A DNA stretch of 64,000 nucleotides, from positions 434,001 through 498,000 of the forward strand of contig NZ_CABHMS010000005.1 of the NCBI RefSeq assembly GCF_902167635.1. The letters are read 5' to 3'. Positions 36,942-46,181 of this stretch are shown here, piece after piece. The translations under genes and the position numbers were made by a program. The DNA is from Chitinophaga vietnamensis (GTDB lineage Bacteria > Bacteroidota > Bacteroidia > Chitinophagales > Chitinophagaceae). Position 1 is the stretch's first letter; each line of letters opens with the position of its first letter. Below the pieces are notes generated by a model. It ran no database searches. It saw nothing but the letters and a program-made list of their open reading frames with translations, and was not told the DNA's origin.

Positions 36942-37457
36942 ATGGAGAACAAGCCAGTGAAACGTTCTGTAGTTTACAGGGCTAACCTCGACCAGGAGAA
37001 AAATATGCTGATCATAGAAGGAGGAGATGGCAAGGCATATACGCCGGAATCTAACAATATCCAGGCTTTCCACATGAAACAGGGTGAGGTGGAAAAAGCA
37101 TTTGTGAACATAACGATCAATGGACAAAAGAAATTTTATGAGCAGTTGGCAGGTGGTAAATACACCCTGGTAGAAGATGTGAAAGTAGTTTTTGAGCACG
37201 CCAATTTTGAGAACAGAGGAATGATACAGACCGGCAAAAATTACGATGAGTACAAGAAAGAGAGTACTTATTACTTGGTGGAGAATGGAACTGCTACTAA
37301 AATATCGTTGAAGAAAAAAGCCTTTATGTCCGCGCTGGACAAGGACGCCCGGGCAACTGCCGCTGTGCAGCAATACCTGCGGGATGTAGCAGGGTATGAA
37401 CATGGATTTGATGAAGTGGTGGCGGCAGGCGTTATACGTGCAGCAAACGGAAAATAG
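36942..37457 (+). CDS. Hypothetical protein, possibly a 5'-truncated member of a secreted family
   Basis: 171 residues, no recognised domain and no signal peptide. The C-terminal half (STYYLVENGTATKISLKKKA, then a helical DKDARATAAVQQYLRDV stretch) resembles, from memory, secreted Bacteroidetes hypothetical proteins that normally start with a signal peptide and one more beta-rich unit. An in-frame TAG lies four codons upstream (36930-36932), so the frame cannot extend. Repeat R5 lies upstream, so loss of the 5' part is conceivable. A strong symmetrical terminator follows at 37471. Confidence 0.6.
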   Translation: MENKPVKRSVVYRANLDQEKNMLIIEGGDGKAYTPESNNIQAFHMKQGEVEKAFVNITINGQKKFYEQLAGGKYTLVEDVKVVFEHANFENRGMIQTGKNYDEYKKESTYYLVENGTATKISLKKKAFMSALDKDARATAAVQQYLRDVAGYEHGFDEVVAAGVIRAANGK

Positions 37458-37470
37458 TTTTGCTATAACA

Positions 37471-37512
37471 TAAGAAAGGGGCTGTGTGTACGTACACACA
37501 GCCCCTTTCTTA
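37471..37512 (+). terminator. Perfect palindromic terminator
   Basis: TAAGAAAGGGGCTGTGTGTAC and its exact complement form a 21-bp inverted repeat with no unpaired centre; the 3' arm ends in CCCCTTTCTTA. It closes the hypothetical gene that ends at 37457 and insulates it from the SusC promoter 80 bp further on. Confidence 0.75.
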
Positions 37513-37592
37513 TACTATTTTATTCTTCCTTCGTATTATTTTAACGCGATTAACGAAGTGTTAACCAATTATAAAAAAAATGTTAATTCTTT

Positions 37593-37623
37593 TTTGTCCG
37601 TATAACAATTATGCCTAAGTTTG
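37593..37623 (+). promoter_or_regulatory. Canonical Bacteroidetes primary-sigma promoter for SusC/SusD pair 4
   Basis: TTTG at 37593-37596, exactly 19 bp, then TAAGTTTG (TAnnTTTG) at 37616-37623. This is a full match to the Bacteroidetes -33/-7 consensus. Transcription would begin near 37630, leaving a leader of about 300 nt before the ATG at 37927. Confidence 0.8.
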
Positions 37624-37629
37624 AGACCA

Positions 37630-37926
37630 TAATTTTTTACATCAAGAGCAAACTTGTACGTGAAGATGAAAAAAAGTGAAGTTTGGGATATACAGGTTTT
37701 TTTTATTAGTAGTCTGCTAAAACGTTTTACTACTGGTATTGTAGCGAAAGATGAAATGAGATATGCCAATTGGAGTAATTCCATGCACGCTTTTTAAGGA
37801 TACGGAAACCACGCAAACTTAACCTGTATTGCTGCCAACACTCAGTATACACCGGTAGGCGCTGACCGTGAGTTTATTTACTTATGTGACTGATTCACTC
37901 GTTATAATTTAAACCAAAAGGAAGCT
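37630..37926 (+). other. Long untranslated leader of SusC/SusD pair 4
   Basis: About 300 nt between the predicted start of transcription and the SusC ATG. No open frame of note, no known riboswitch core and no intrinsic terminator with a U-tract were recognised. It contains TTTTTTTTATT near 37700. Its length suggests post-transcriptional control or binding sites for the nearby regulators. Confidence 0.4.
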
Positions 37927-40900
37927 ATGCGAAGATCACTTCTTCTCACCACGTTGCTTTTCTTATGCTGCTGTATTACTGCATGGGCGCAGGATAAGAA
38001 AGCTGTTACGGGAACCGTAAAAGATGAAAAAGGAACGCTGTTACCAGGCGTAACAGTGAAAGAAAAAGGAACAACCAATGGAGCCATGACCGTAGCCGAT
38101 GGTTCCTTCAAAATCCAGGTAGCTCCCAATGCCACACTGGTACTGTCTTACATAGGATACGCCGTTCAGGAAGTACCCGTAAATGGACAGAGCACTTTAT
38201 CTATTGTTTTGAAAGAAGATAACCAGAAACTGAACGAAGTAGTGGTAACTGCACTCGGTATGAAACGCGAACAGCGTAAACTGGGATATGCCGTTACTGA
38301 ACTGAAAGGTGCTGAAGTAGCCAAAACCAACTCCATCAACCCGGTAGCTGCCTTGCAAGGTAAGGTGCCCGGCGTGGATATCTCCGGCGCAGCCGGTGGT
38401 CCGCAGGCCGCTCCACGTATCATTCTCCGCGGCGCCAAATCACTCACCGGTAAAGACCAGCCCATCTTCGTAATCGACGGGGTGATCTTCGAAAATGATG
38501 TGACAGCAAATGATGTTAACTTCGGTAACGTACTGAAGAACTTCAACCCGGATGACTACGAATCAGTATCTGTGCTGAAAGGCGCCGCCGCTACTGCATT
38601 GTACGGCTCCCGCGCTATCAACGGCGCCATCCTCATCACCACCAAAAAAGGTACTTCCAGAAAAGGTTTAGGCGTTACCGTTAGTCAGACCGCGCAAATC
38701 GAACAGGTATATCGCTCTCCGATAGCCATGCAGAACAGCTACGGACAAGGCGTTGACGGTACCTACGATAACACCGCCGGCGGTTACAGCTTCGGTCCCA
38801 AAATGGATGGCCGCGAAGTAACACTGGCAAATGGCTCCAAAGCCAAGTTCGTTCCACGTCCTAACAACGTGACCGACCTGTATCAAACCGGTAAATATTT
38901 CAATACCAACGTTGCTGTGGAAGGCGGTTCCGACAAAGGAACTTTCCGTTTGTCTTACTCCCACCTCGACAACAACAGCGTTTCTCCGAACAATAGCTTC
39001 GGCAGGAACACCTTCTCATTCCGCGGTTCCTCTGTGATCTCTAAAGTGCTGAGCGCAGATGCAGGTGTTACTTACTCCACCAGTAAAACACTGAACCCCG
39101 ACCGTCAGGGCGGCGACTACACCAGCTACAACATCGGCCGTAAATGGGTGTATGTATTCCCTCGTAACTACGATCCTTCTTACTGGAACCGTCCGGAAAA
39201 CTATACTGATCCTGTCAATGGTGGCCGTGCTAACCTCAGCACACACCCCGGTGCAGATTATTTCTTCCAGAATGCTTATAACAGCTGGACGCGCAGGGAG
39301 TCGCTCATCATGGGTAACTTCGCTATCAACGCCAGCGCTACCGACTGGCTGCGCCTGACCATGAAAGCTAACTTCAGCAATGAGCAGAGCGCAGACGAAC
39401 GCAAAGAAGCCGGCACAGACGCCAACTTCGGCGGCAGCAACGGTTTCTACTCACAGGCAGGTGTAAACAAAACACAATACACCTTCACTGGTTTGGCTAC
39501 CATCACTCCGAAGCTCGGTAAGAAATTCGATGGTAACCTCGTACTCGGCGCGGAAACATGGAACAGCGGAATCGGTAAACAATACAACAACTATACAGAT
39601 GGCGGCTTACGCATGCCTTTCCTGTATGATATCAGCAACAGTATTAACGCCGCAAGGGTGAGTAACGATCCGCTGCTGCGCAAACGTATCAACTCCCTGT
39701 TCTTCGCTGCCAGCCTGGCTTACAACAATGAACTGTTCCTGGATGTTACCGGCCGTAACGACTGGTCATCTGCACTTACCTATCCCAGTTCCGGCGTAGG
39801 ACATACTACCAACTCTTATTTTTATCCTTCTGTGAGTGCTGCCTGGGAATTCACCCAGACACTGAAAGAGTCAATACCTTCCTGGCTGAGTTACGGTAAA
39901 CTCCGCGCTTCCTGGGCAATTGTTGGTGGTGATACTGATCCTTACAGCATCAATACAGGTTATTATACCTCCGATTATTTCAGAGGTGCCTCTACCAATA
40001 ACAACCTGCCACTGATCAACTTCTATAATCCGACTATCTTACCCAATCTCCAGTTGGTACCTTCCCTTTCTGGTAGCTGGGAATTCGGGACTAACCTGCG
40101 ATTCTTCAATAACCGCCTTGGCCTTGACTTTGCCTGGTATCGCACTGTTATCAACGACCAGATCATTTCATTGAAAACCACTCCTGAAACAGGTGTATCT
40201 ATGCGCATGATCAACGCGGGTAAGATGATGAACAGAGGTATAGAGATCGCGATCAATGGTACACCAATCCAGAAGAAGAATTTCACCTGGGATGTAACGT
40301 TGAATGGCAGTCGCAACAGAAATAAAATCCTGGCGCTCGCTCCAGGTGTTAGCCAATACCAGCTGAGTGAAGATCAGGGCGTACGTGCAGTGGCTAACGT
40401 AGGCGGCGCTTATGGCGACCTCGTTACCGACTACGGCTATACCCGCGATGCACAAGGCCGTCCCATGATCACACTGAACGGTTCCGATCAACCTTATAAA
40501 TATGTACGTGGCTATTCAGTAGTAGGTAATATCCAACCCGACTTCAACCTCGGCCTGGCTAACAACTTCACGTACAAAAACTGGACACTGGGCGTACTGG
40601 TACAGGCACGTATCGGTGGCGACTTCTTCTCTGCTTCCCACCAATACGGTACCGGTCGTGGTACTACCGCCAACACCGAGTTTGGCCGCGATGCCGCTCA
40701 TGGTGGTATCACCTACACTGATGCTTCCGGCGCTAAACGCGACGATGGCATGCTGCCGGATGGCGTGTTCCAGAAAGGAACAACTATCAATAAAGATGGT
40801 AAAGACATCGTACTTGATGGCCTGACTTACAGAGAAGCATACGACAAAGGTTATGTATCTCCGCTCACTCCTTATCAATATTACAGCATGATCGGCGACT

Positions 40901-41181
40901 GGGGTATCGGTATCCGCGAAGCTTCTGTATTCGATGCATCTTATGTATCCCTGCGCGAAGTTTCACTGGGCTACTCACTGCCAACCGAACTGGTACAACG
41001 CTGGAAACTCAACAGCCTCCGTGTTTCGCTCGTAGGCCGCAACCTCTGCTACCTGTTCAACAACCTGCCGGATCATATCAATCCTGAAGCAGTACGTAAC
41101 AACGCTACCTCCGCATTCTCTGAATACGGCGCGGTACCGTTCATCCGTAACATGGGTATCACTGTGAACGTTGGATTCTAA
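37927..41181 (+). CDS. SusC/RagA-family TonB-linked outer-membrane transporter (pair 4)
   Basis: 1084 residues: signal peptide ending in AWAQ, carboxypeptidase-regulatory-like domain (VTGTVKDEKGTLLPGVTVKE), plug (NPVAALQGKVPGVDISGAAG; PIFVIDGVIF; VLKGAAATALYGSRAINGAI) and barrel ending in ITVNVGF. No STN domain, so control should be through the canonical promoter upstream and perhaps the nearby AraC or LacI regulators. It belongs to a different SusC subgroup from pairs 1-3, judging by its plug. It is followed 25 bp later by its SusD gene. Confidence 0.93.
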   Translation: MRRSLLLTTLLFLCCCITAWAQDKKAVTGTVKDEKGTLLPGVTVKEKGTTNGAMTVADGSFKIQVAPNATLVLSYIGYAVQEVPVNGQSTLSIVLKEDNQKLNEVVVTALGMKREQRKLGYAVTELKGAEVAKTNSINPVAALQGKVPGVDISGAAGGPQAAPRIILRGAKSLTGKDQPIFVIDGVIFENDVTANDVNFGNVLKNFNPDDYESVSVLKGAAATALYGSRAINGAILITTKKGTSRKGLGVTVSQTAQIEQVYRSPIAMQNSYGQGVDGTYDNTAGGYSFGPKMDGREVTLANGSKAKFVPRPNNVTDLYQTGKYFNTNVAVEGGSDKGTFRLSYSHLDNNSVSPNNSFGRNTFSFRGSSVISKVLSADAGVTYSTSKTLNPDRQGGDYTSYNIGRKWVYVFPRNYDPSYWNRPENYTDPVNGGRANLSTHPGADYFFQNAYNSWTRRESLIMGNFAINASATDWLRLTMKANFSNEQSADERKEAGTDANFGGSNGFYSQAGVNKTQYTFTGLATITPKLGKKFDGNLVLGAETWNSGIGKQYNNYTDGGLRMPFLYDISNSINAARVSNDPLLRKRINSLFFAASLAYNNELFLDVTGRNDWSSALTYPSSGVGHTTNSYFYPSVSAAWEFTQTLKESIPSWLSYGKLRASWAIVGGDTDPYSINTGYYTSDYFRGASTNNNLPLINFYNPTILPNLQLVPSLSGSWEFGTNLRFFNNRLGLDFAWYRTVINDQIISLKTTPETGVSMRMINAGKMMNRGIEIAINGTPIQKKNFTWDVTLNGSRNRNKILALAPGVSQYQLSEDQGVRAVANVGGAYGDLVTDYGYTRDAQGRPMITLNGSDQPYKYVRGYSVVGNIQPDFNLGLANNFTYKNWTLGVLVQARIGGDFFSASHQYGTGRGTTANTEFGRDAAHGGITYTDASGAKRDDGMLPDGVFQKGTTINKDGKDIVLDGLTYREAYDKGYVSPLTPYQYYSMIGDWGIGIREASVFDASYVSLREVSLGYSLPTELVQRWKLNSLRVSLVGRNLCYLFNNLPDHINPEAVRNNATSAFSEYGAVPFIRNMGITVNVGF

Positions 41182-41206
41182 TCATGCTGTTTAACAACAA
41201 AAAGAA

Positions 41207-42913
41207 ATGAAAATGAAAGCTATTAATAAATGGGGGATAGGAGCTGTACTCGCCGGTCTGGCACTTAGCTCATGTACCAAAGGTTTTGAGGATCTTAACA
41301 AGAGTCCTGTTATTAGCGATAAAACAAATCCGGAACTGCTGATCACCCAATCGGTGAAAAGCATCGTAGACCGTGATTTCGACTGGTTCTACGATTGCTA
41401 CCAGTATGAAATGCAGTGGATGCAGTTTGTAACAGCTGCGCCTACTTCTTCTGTGGGCGGCCTTTTCAGCCCTACCAACACCAACGATTTCTACAATGCC
41501 CTGTATAAAAACATCGGTCCTAACCTGGTAGAGATCGAGCAGATGGTAAAAAAAATGCCACAGGACCAGCAGGCAAAATATGCCGAAATCGTGGCGATCG
41601 CCAAGATCATCAAAGTATATGCTTCCTGGAGAGTATCCGACGCGAATGGCAGCATCGCTTACAAAGATGCCTGGGCTTCCCGCTATGGCGGCACCTTTAC
41701 GCCTGCTTACGACAACCAGGAAACATTGTTCGCTACCTGGGATGCTGAGCTGAAAGCCGCGCTGGATGTGCTGATCAAGAAACAGCAAGGCCAGGTGAGC
41801 TTCGGTGCAGGCGATATCTTCTATAACGGCGTTTCTGCCAACTGGGCCAAAGCCGGTAACGTGCTCCGTCTGAAACTGGCCATGCGCCTGCTGAAAAGAG
41901 CGCCTGAAAAAGTTGCGCCTATTGCTAAAGAAGTGATGACCAGCGCTGCAGGCCTCTTCACCAGCATCGACGATGAATGGAAATTTGTATCTGCTGAAAC
42001 CAACTTCGCCCGCGGTGGCAACTGGTCAATGGATAACAGCCCGATCGTAGCTGCCAAGAACATGGTAGATTACATGAATGCTAACAATGACCCACGTCTG
42101 CCCCTGTTCTTTGAAAAGAACAGCTTCACACAGGCTGCCTTCGACAGCCTGAAAGCCGGCGGTGCTTTGTCTGCCAGCGCTACGTATAATGGTGTACGTT
42201 ATGTGGGTCTGCCTGCAAGCCCTGACCAGCGCAAGAATCCGGCCTATGCCGAGCTGTTCAAGAAGAAGACTTACAACCTGAACTTCAACGGTACTACCGT
42301 AGTGAAAAACTATGATACCGTTTCCAATATCCAGAAACGCCTGTTCGACCTGAACCAGGAAGGTAATACGCCCGGACGTTATACACAGCCCATCCTCACG
42401 TATGCGGAAATGTGCTTCATGATCTCCGAGCTGTCTGTTCGTGGTATCCTCTCTGAAGATGCAAAATCATGGTACGAAAAAGGTATCACTGCTTCTGTGA
42501 GCGCTTACGACAGAATGGGTCAGCTGGCTGCCATCCAGGATTACAAACCGCTAGATGCCGCTGCTGTTCAGGCTTACATCGCTATGCCAAATGTAGCTTT
42601 CACCGGTAGCACTGATGTGCTGCTCGAAAAGATCAACATCCAGAACTTCCTGAACCATTACAAATCCCCTTGGGAAGCATGGGGCGCATGGAAAAGAGCG
42701 GATGTACCTAAAGTAGGTGGTATCCTTGCTTTCGAGCCATTCGTTTCACTGGGTCAGAACGTACAGGTGCCACGCCGTTGGGCCCTGCCTCAGCCTACTA
42801 CCAACGAAAACATCGCCAACTATCGCAGCGCTATCAGCGATATGCAGAAAACCGGCGAATACGGTAATGATCCTAATGATTATACCGGCCGTGTATGGTG
42901 GGATAAAAAATAG
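41207..42913 (+). CDS. SusD/RagB-family nutrient-binding lipoprotein (pair 4)
   Basis: 568 residues with lipobox LALSSC then TKGFEDLNKSP. It is longer than the other three SusD proteins in the window. The C-terminal YKSPWEAWGAWKRADVPKVG block and final GRVWWDKK fit the SusD-like_2 class. A second ATG lies two codons downstream. A strong bidirectional terminator follows the stop. Ligand unknown; no degradative enzyme is next to it. Confidence 0.9.
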   Translation: MKMKAINKWGIGAVLAGLALSSCTKGFEDLNKSPVISDKTNPELLITQSVKSIVDRDFDWFYDCYQYEMQWMQFVTAAPTSSVGGLFSPTNTNDFYNALYKNIGPNLVEIEQMVKKMPQDQQAKYAEIVAIAKIIKVYASWRVSDANGSIAYKDAWASRYGGTFTPAYDNQETLFATWDAELKAALDVLIKKQQGQVSFGAGDIFYNGVSANWAKAGNVLRLKLAMRLLKRAPEKVAPIAKEVMTSAAGLFTSIDDEWKFVSAETNFARGGNWSMDNSPIVAAKNMVDYMNANNDPRLPLFFEKNSFTQAAFDSLKAGGALSASATYNGVRYVGLPASPDQRKNPAYAELFKKKTYNLNFNGTTVVKNYDTVSNIQKRLFDLNQEGNTPGRYTQPILTYAEMCFMISELSVRGILSEDAKSWYEKGITASVSAYDRMGQLAAIQDYKPLDAAAVQAYIAMPNVAFTGSTDVLLEKINIQNFLNHYKSPWEAWGAWKRADVPKVGGILAFEPFVSLGQNVQVPRRWALPQPTTNENIANYRSAISDMQKTGEYGNDPNDYTGRVWWDKK

Positions 42914-42922
42914 TAATCAGAT

Positions 42923-42967
42923 AAAAAGAGATGGCCCGCGGTGTATACCGCGGGCCATCTCTTTTTT
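42923..42967. terminator. Bidirectional terminator between SusD pair 4 and mutS
   Basis: AAAAAGAGATGGCCCGCGGT pairs with its complement around GTAT, giving a 20-bp stem with an A-tract on one side and a T-tract on the other. It therefore serves both the + strand SusD gene (ends 42913) and the - strand mutS gene (ends 42977). Confidence 0.9.
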
Positions 42968-42976
42968 ATTCAATAA

Positions 42977-45586
42977 CTACCCCAACAACTGTTTTATTTC
43001 ATTCAGCTTCAGCAAAGCCTCTACCGGCGTAAGCCGGTTAATATCCACAATTTCCAGTTTTTCACGTATCTGTTTAAAGGTATCGCTGTGCGCATCAAAG
43101 ATATTCAGTTGCAGCTGTTGGGTAGGCGTAGCGATATTTTTGATGTTTTGCTGCAATGGTGCATCGATATGTTTTTCTTCGAGATGGGATAATACCTCAT
43201 TGGCCCTGTTGATCAGTTCCGGTGGCATGCCAGCCATGCGCGCTACGTGGATACCAAAGCTGTGGCGACTTCCGCCGCGTGCGAGCTTGCGCAGGAAGAT
43301 GATCTTGTTGCCGGATTCCATGTTGGTGATATGATAGTTTTTCACGCGGGCATGTTTGTTCTCCAGTTCATTCAACTCATGATAGTGCGTGGCGAACAGT
43401 GTTTTAGGGCGATGCGGCGTCATGTCGTGGAGATATTCCACGATGCTCCAGGCGATGGAGATGCCATCGTAGGTGCTGGTGCCACGGCCGATTTCGTCGA
43501 GTATCACCAGGCTGCGGGGCGTGATGCTGTTGATGATGCTGGCGGTTTCATTCATCTCCACCATAAAGGTAGATTCGCCGCCGCTGAGGTTATCGGAAGC
43601 GCCTACGCGGGTGAATATTTTGTCTGTAAGCCCGATCTCTGCGCTGGCGGCGGGCACAAAGCTGCCCATGTGCGCCATCAGGGTGATGAGGGCCGTTTGG
43701 CGCAGCAGCGCCGATTTACCGCTCATGTTAGGACCGGTAAGGATGATGATCTGTTGTTCGTCTTCACCCAGTGTGATATCATTGGCTACATAGGCTTCGC
43801 CGGGCGGCAGGCCTCTTTCGATCACGGGGTGGCGCCCTTCTTTGATATGCAGGGCATAGCCGTCGGTGATCACCGGGCGGCGGTACTTGTATTGCACGGC
43901 ATTGTGCGCAAAACAGAGGAGACAGTCGATCCGGGCAAACAGCTGTGCATCCTGCTGTATGGGTTGGATATACGGTTGCAGGGCCGCCAGCAGCTCGTCG
44001 AACAGGCGCGCTTCCAGCGCCAGTATTTTATCTTCCGCCCCTACGATCTTCTCTTCGTATTCTTTCAGTTCGGGCGTGATATACCGTTCTGCGTTAGCCA
44101 GTGTTTGTTTGCGTATCCAGGTATCGGGTACTTTGTTCTTGTGGGTGTTGGTCACTTCGAGATAGTAGCCGAAAACGTTGTTGAAAGCGATCTTCAGCGA
44201 GGGGATGCCGGTGGCTTCGGATTCTTTCTGCTGTATTTGCAGGAGATAATCTTTGCCTTTGGTGGCAATGCCGCGCAGTTCGTCGAGCTCGGCATTCACG
44301 CCATCGCGGATCACGCCGCCTTTGCTGATCAGCACGGCGGGGTTCTCCATCACTTCATGAAGGATGCGGTCGAGGATAGGAGTACAGGCATCCAGTTTTT
44401 CGTTTAGCCGTTTCAGGTAGTCGCTGCTGGTGTCTATAAGCAGTGCCTGCACAGCCTGTACCTGTTGCAGGGCGCGGGCCAGCTGCATCACCTCGCGCGG
44501 GTTGATCTTGCGCAGCGGTATCTTGGATACCAGTCTTTCAAGATCGCCGGTTTGTTTGAGGTGATGATGCAGGGAGCGGGAGAGGTCCGTTTCCTTGATG
44601 AAATATTCAACAGTGTCGAGGCGTTCGTTGATGGGCTTTTCATTGCGCAAAGGGAATACCAGCCAGCGTTTGAGCAGGCGGGCGCCCATGGGCGTAACGG
44701 TATTGTCCAGCACTTTCAGCAGGGTATGACCGTTCTCCACGCTGCTGTTGAGCAGCTCGAGGTTACGAACAGTGAAGCGGTCCATCCACAGGAAATCATC
44801 CTGGTCGATGCGCTGCATGCGCGTGATATGCTGTAAATTCGGATGTTCGGTATCCTTGAGGTAGTGCATGGTGGCGCCTGCCGCGATGATGGCTGCCGGC
44901 AAACCTTCCACGCCAAAGCCTTTGAGGGAGTGGGTCTGGAAATGTTTCAGCAGGATATCTTCTGCATAGGTGGTGGTGAAGATCCATTCATCGAGCGTAT
45001 AGGTGTAGAAGCGGGTACCGAAGGTAGCCTTGAAATTTTTCTGCTGTTGTTTGGCAAACACCACTTCTGCGGGACGGAAGCTTTGCAGCAGTTTATCTAC
45101 ATATTCTATGCTGCCTTCCGCCACGAAAAATTCGCCGGTGGAGATATCGAGGAAAGATACGCCGGTGGTATCTCCTGCGAAATGCACGGCGGCGAGGAAG
45201 TTATTGCTGGCGTTTTCCAGGAGCTTGTCGTTGATGGCAACACCGGGTGTCACCATTTCGGTGACGCCGCGTTTCACGATGCCTTTCACCATTTTGGGGT
45301 CTTCCAGCTGGTCGCATACGGCCACACGATGGCCGGCTTTCACCAGTTTGTGCAGGTAGGTATCCAGCGCATGGTGCGGGAATCCTGCAAGGTCAACATA
45401 AGAGGCCGATCCGTTAGCTCTTTTTGTCAACACGATGCCCAGCACCTGGGCGGCGATGACAGCGTCTTCATTGAACGTTTCATAAAAATCACCTACACGG
45501 AACAGCAGTACGGCATCCGGGTATCGCTCCTTGATGGCCTTATGCTGTTGCATAAGCGGGGTTTCTTCTGATTTGTTTTTTGCCAT
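42977..45586 (-). CDS. mutS: DNA mismatch repair protein MutS
   Basis: 869 residues, full MutS1 length. The N-terminal VGDFYETF carries the mismatch-contacting Phe-x-Glu. The connector, lever and clamp regions follow, and the ATPase has Walker A LTGPNMSGKSALLRQ, Walker B LVILDEIGRGTSTYDG and FATHYHEL. The C-terminal LNIFDAHSDTFKQI and the later helices fit the dimerisation end. It recognises mismatches and recruits MutL. A -7-like TATATTTG (- strand, 45591-45598) lies only a few bases before the ATG, so the message is probably nearly leaderless. Confidence 0.97.
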   Translation of the reverse strand: MAKNKSEETPLMQQHKAIKERYPDAVLLFRVGDFYETFNEDAVIAAQVLGIVLTKRANGSASYVDLAGFPHHALDTYLHKLVKAGHRVAVCDQLEDPKMVKGIVKRGVTEMVTPGVAINDKLLENASNNFLAAVHFAGDTTGVSFLDISTGEFFVAEGSIEYVDKLLQSFRPAEVVFAKQQQKNFKATFGTRFYTYTLDEWIFTTTYAEDILLKHFQTHSLKGFGVEGLPAAIIAAGATMHYLKDTEHPNLQHITRMQRIDQDDFLWMDRFTVRNLELLNSSVENGHTLLKVLDNTVTPMGARLLKRWLVFPLRNEKPINERLDTVEYFIKETDLSRSLHHHLKQTGDLERLVSKIPLRKINPREVMQLARALQQVQAVQALLIDTSSDYLKRLNEKLDACTPILDRILHEVMENPAVLISKGGVIRDGVNAELDELRGIATKGKDYLLQIQQKESEATGIPSLKIAFNNVFGYYLEVTNTHKNKVPDTWIRKQTLANAERYITPELKEYEEKIVGAEDKILALEARLFDELLAALQPYIQPIQQDAQLFARIDCLLCFAHNAVQYKYRRPVITDGYALHIKEGRHPVIERGLPPGEAYVANDITLGEDEQQIIILTGPNMSGKSALLRQTALITLMAHMGSFVPAASAEIGLTDKIFTRVGASDNLSGGESTFMVEMNETASIINSITPRSLVILDEIGRGTSTYDGISIAWSIVEYLHDMTPHRPKTLFATHYHELNELENKHARVKNYHITNMESGNKIIFLRKLARGGSRHSFGIHVARMAGMPPELINRANEVLSHLEEKHIDAPLQQNIKNIATPTQQLQLNIFDAHSDTFKQIREKLEIVDINRLTPVEALLKLNEIKQLLG

Positions 45587-45590
45587 GGCG

Positions 45591-45626
45591 CAAATATATA
45601 AAACTCATCCCATCCCGTTATCTTTG
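45591..45626. promoter_or_regulatory. Divergent -7 elements of mutS and the TrmH-family gene
   Basis: On the - strand TATATTTG (45591-45598) faces mutS; on the + strand TATCTTTG (45619-45626) ends 6 bases before the methyltransferase ATG at 45633. Both match TAnnTTTG, but neither has a well-placed TTTG at -33. Both predict very short or leaderless mRNAs. Confidence 0.55.
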
Positions 45627-45632
45627 CAGGTG

Positions 45633-46166
45633 ATGAGAAAATTAAGCATGGATGAACTGGGCCGCAAAACGGTAGCCGAGTTCAAGGCGGCGGATAAAAC
45701 GCCGCTGGTATTGGTGCTGGACAATATACGCAGCATGCACAACGTAGGTTCCGTGTTCCGCACGGCCGATGCTTTCCTGGTACAGGGTATTATCCTTTGT
45801 GGCTATACGCCGGTGCCGCCGCATCGTGATATCCACAAAACGGCGCTGGGAGCCACTGATACGGTGGAATGGCAGTACTTTCCCACTACCCTGGAGGCGG
45901 TGAAGGAATTGCAGGCGGCTGGTTACCGGGTGCTGGCGATTGAACAGGCGGTGAACAGCCAGCTGCTCGATCATTTCACGCCGCCGGCAGATCAGCCACT
46001 GGCGCTGGTTTTCGGCAATGAGGTCACGGGCGTGGATACCGAAGTGATGAAAGTGGTGGATGGCTGTATCGAAATTCCGCAACAAGGCATGAAACATTCC
46101 CTGAATATTTCTGTGAGCACGGGTATCGTGGTTTGGGATATCTTTGTAAAATTGAAAAAGGCATAA
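45633..46166 (+). CDS. TrmH/SpoU-family RNA 2'-O-methyltransferase
   Basis: 177 residues from ATG 45633; in-frame upstream codons run into the divergent mutS promoter and are unlikely to be used. The three SPOUT motifs are present: LDNIRSMHNVGSVFRTADAF (motif 1 Asn/Arg), LVFGNEVTGV (motif 2) and IPQQGMKHSLNISVSTGIV (motif 3). The protein is a catalytic knot domain with almost no extra substrate-binding domain, so tRNA (TrmL/TrmH-like) or rRNA could be the target. It is followed 15 bp later by the prenyltransferase gene. Confidence 0.88.
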   Translation: MRKLSMDELGRKTVAEFKAADKTPLVLVLDNIRSMHNVGSVFRTADAFLVQGIILCGYTPVPPHRDIHKTALGATDTVEWQYFPTTLEAVKELQAAGYRVLAIEQAVNSQLLDHFTPPADQPLALVFGNEVTGVDTEVMKVVDGCIEIPQQGMKHSLNISVSTGIVVWDIFVKLKKA

Positions 46167-46181
46167 AGCGCTTCTTATTCT

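Noticed and set aside
37569-37784. 71-codon - strand ORF in the SusC pair 4 leader
   Set aside because: It runs antisense through the canonical promoter and an AT-rich leader, and its translation shows no family or signal peptide.
43247-44407. 386-codon open frame on the + strand inside mutS
   Set aside because: Shadow frame of a clearly conserved MutS protein; no domain in its translation.
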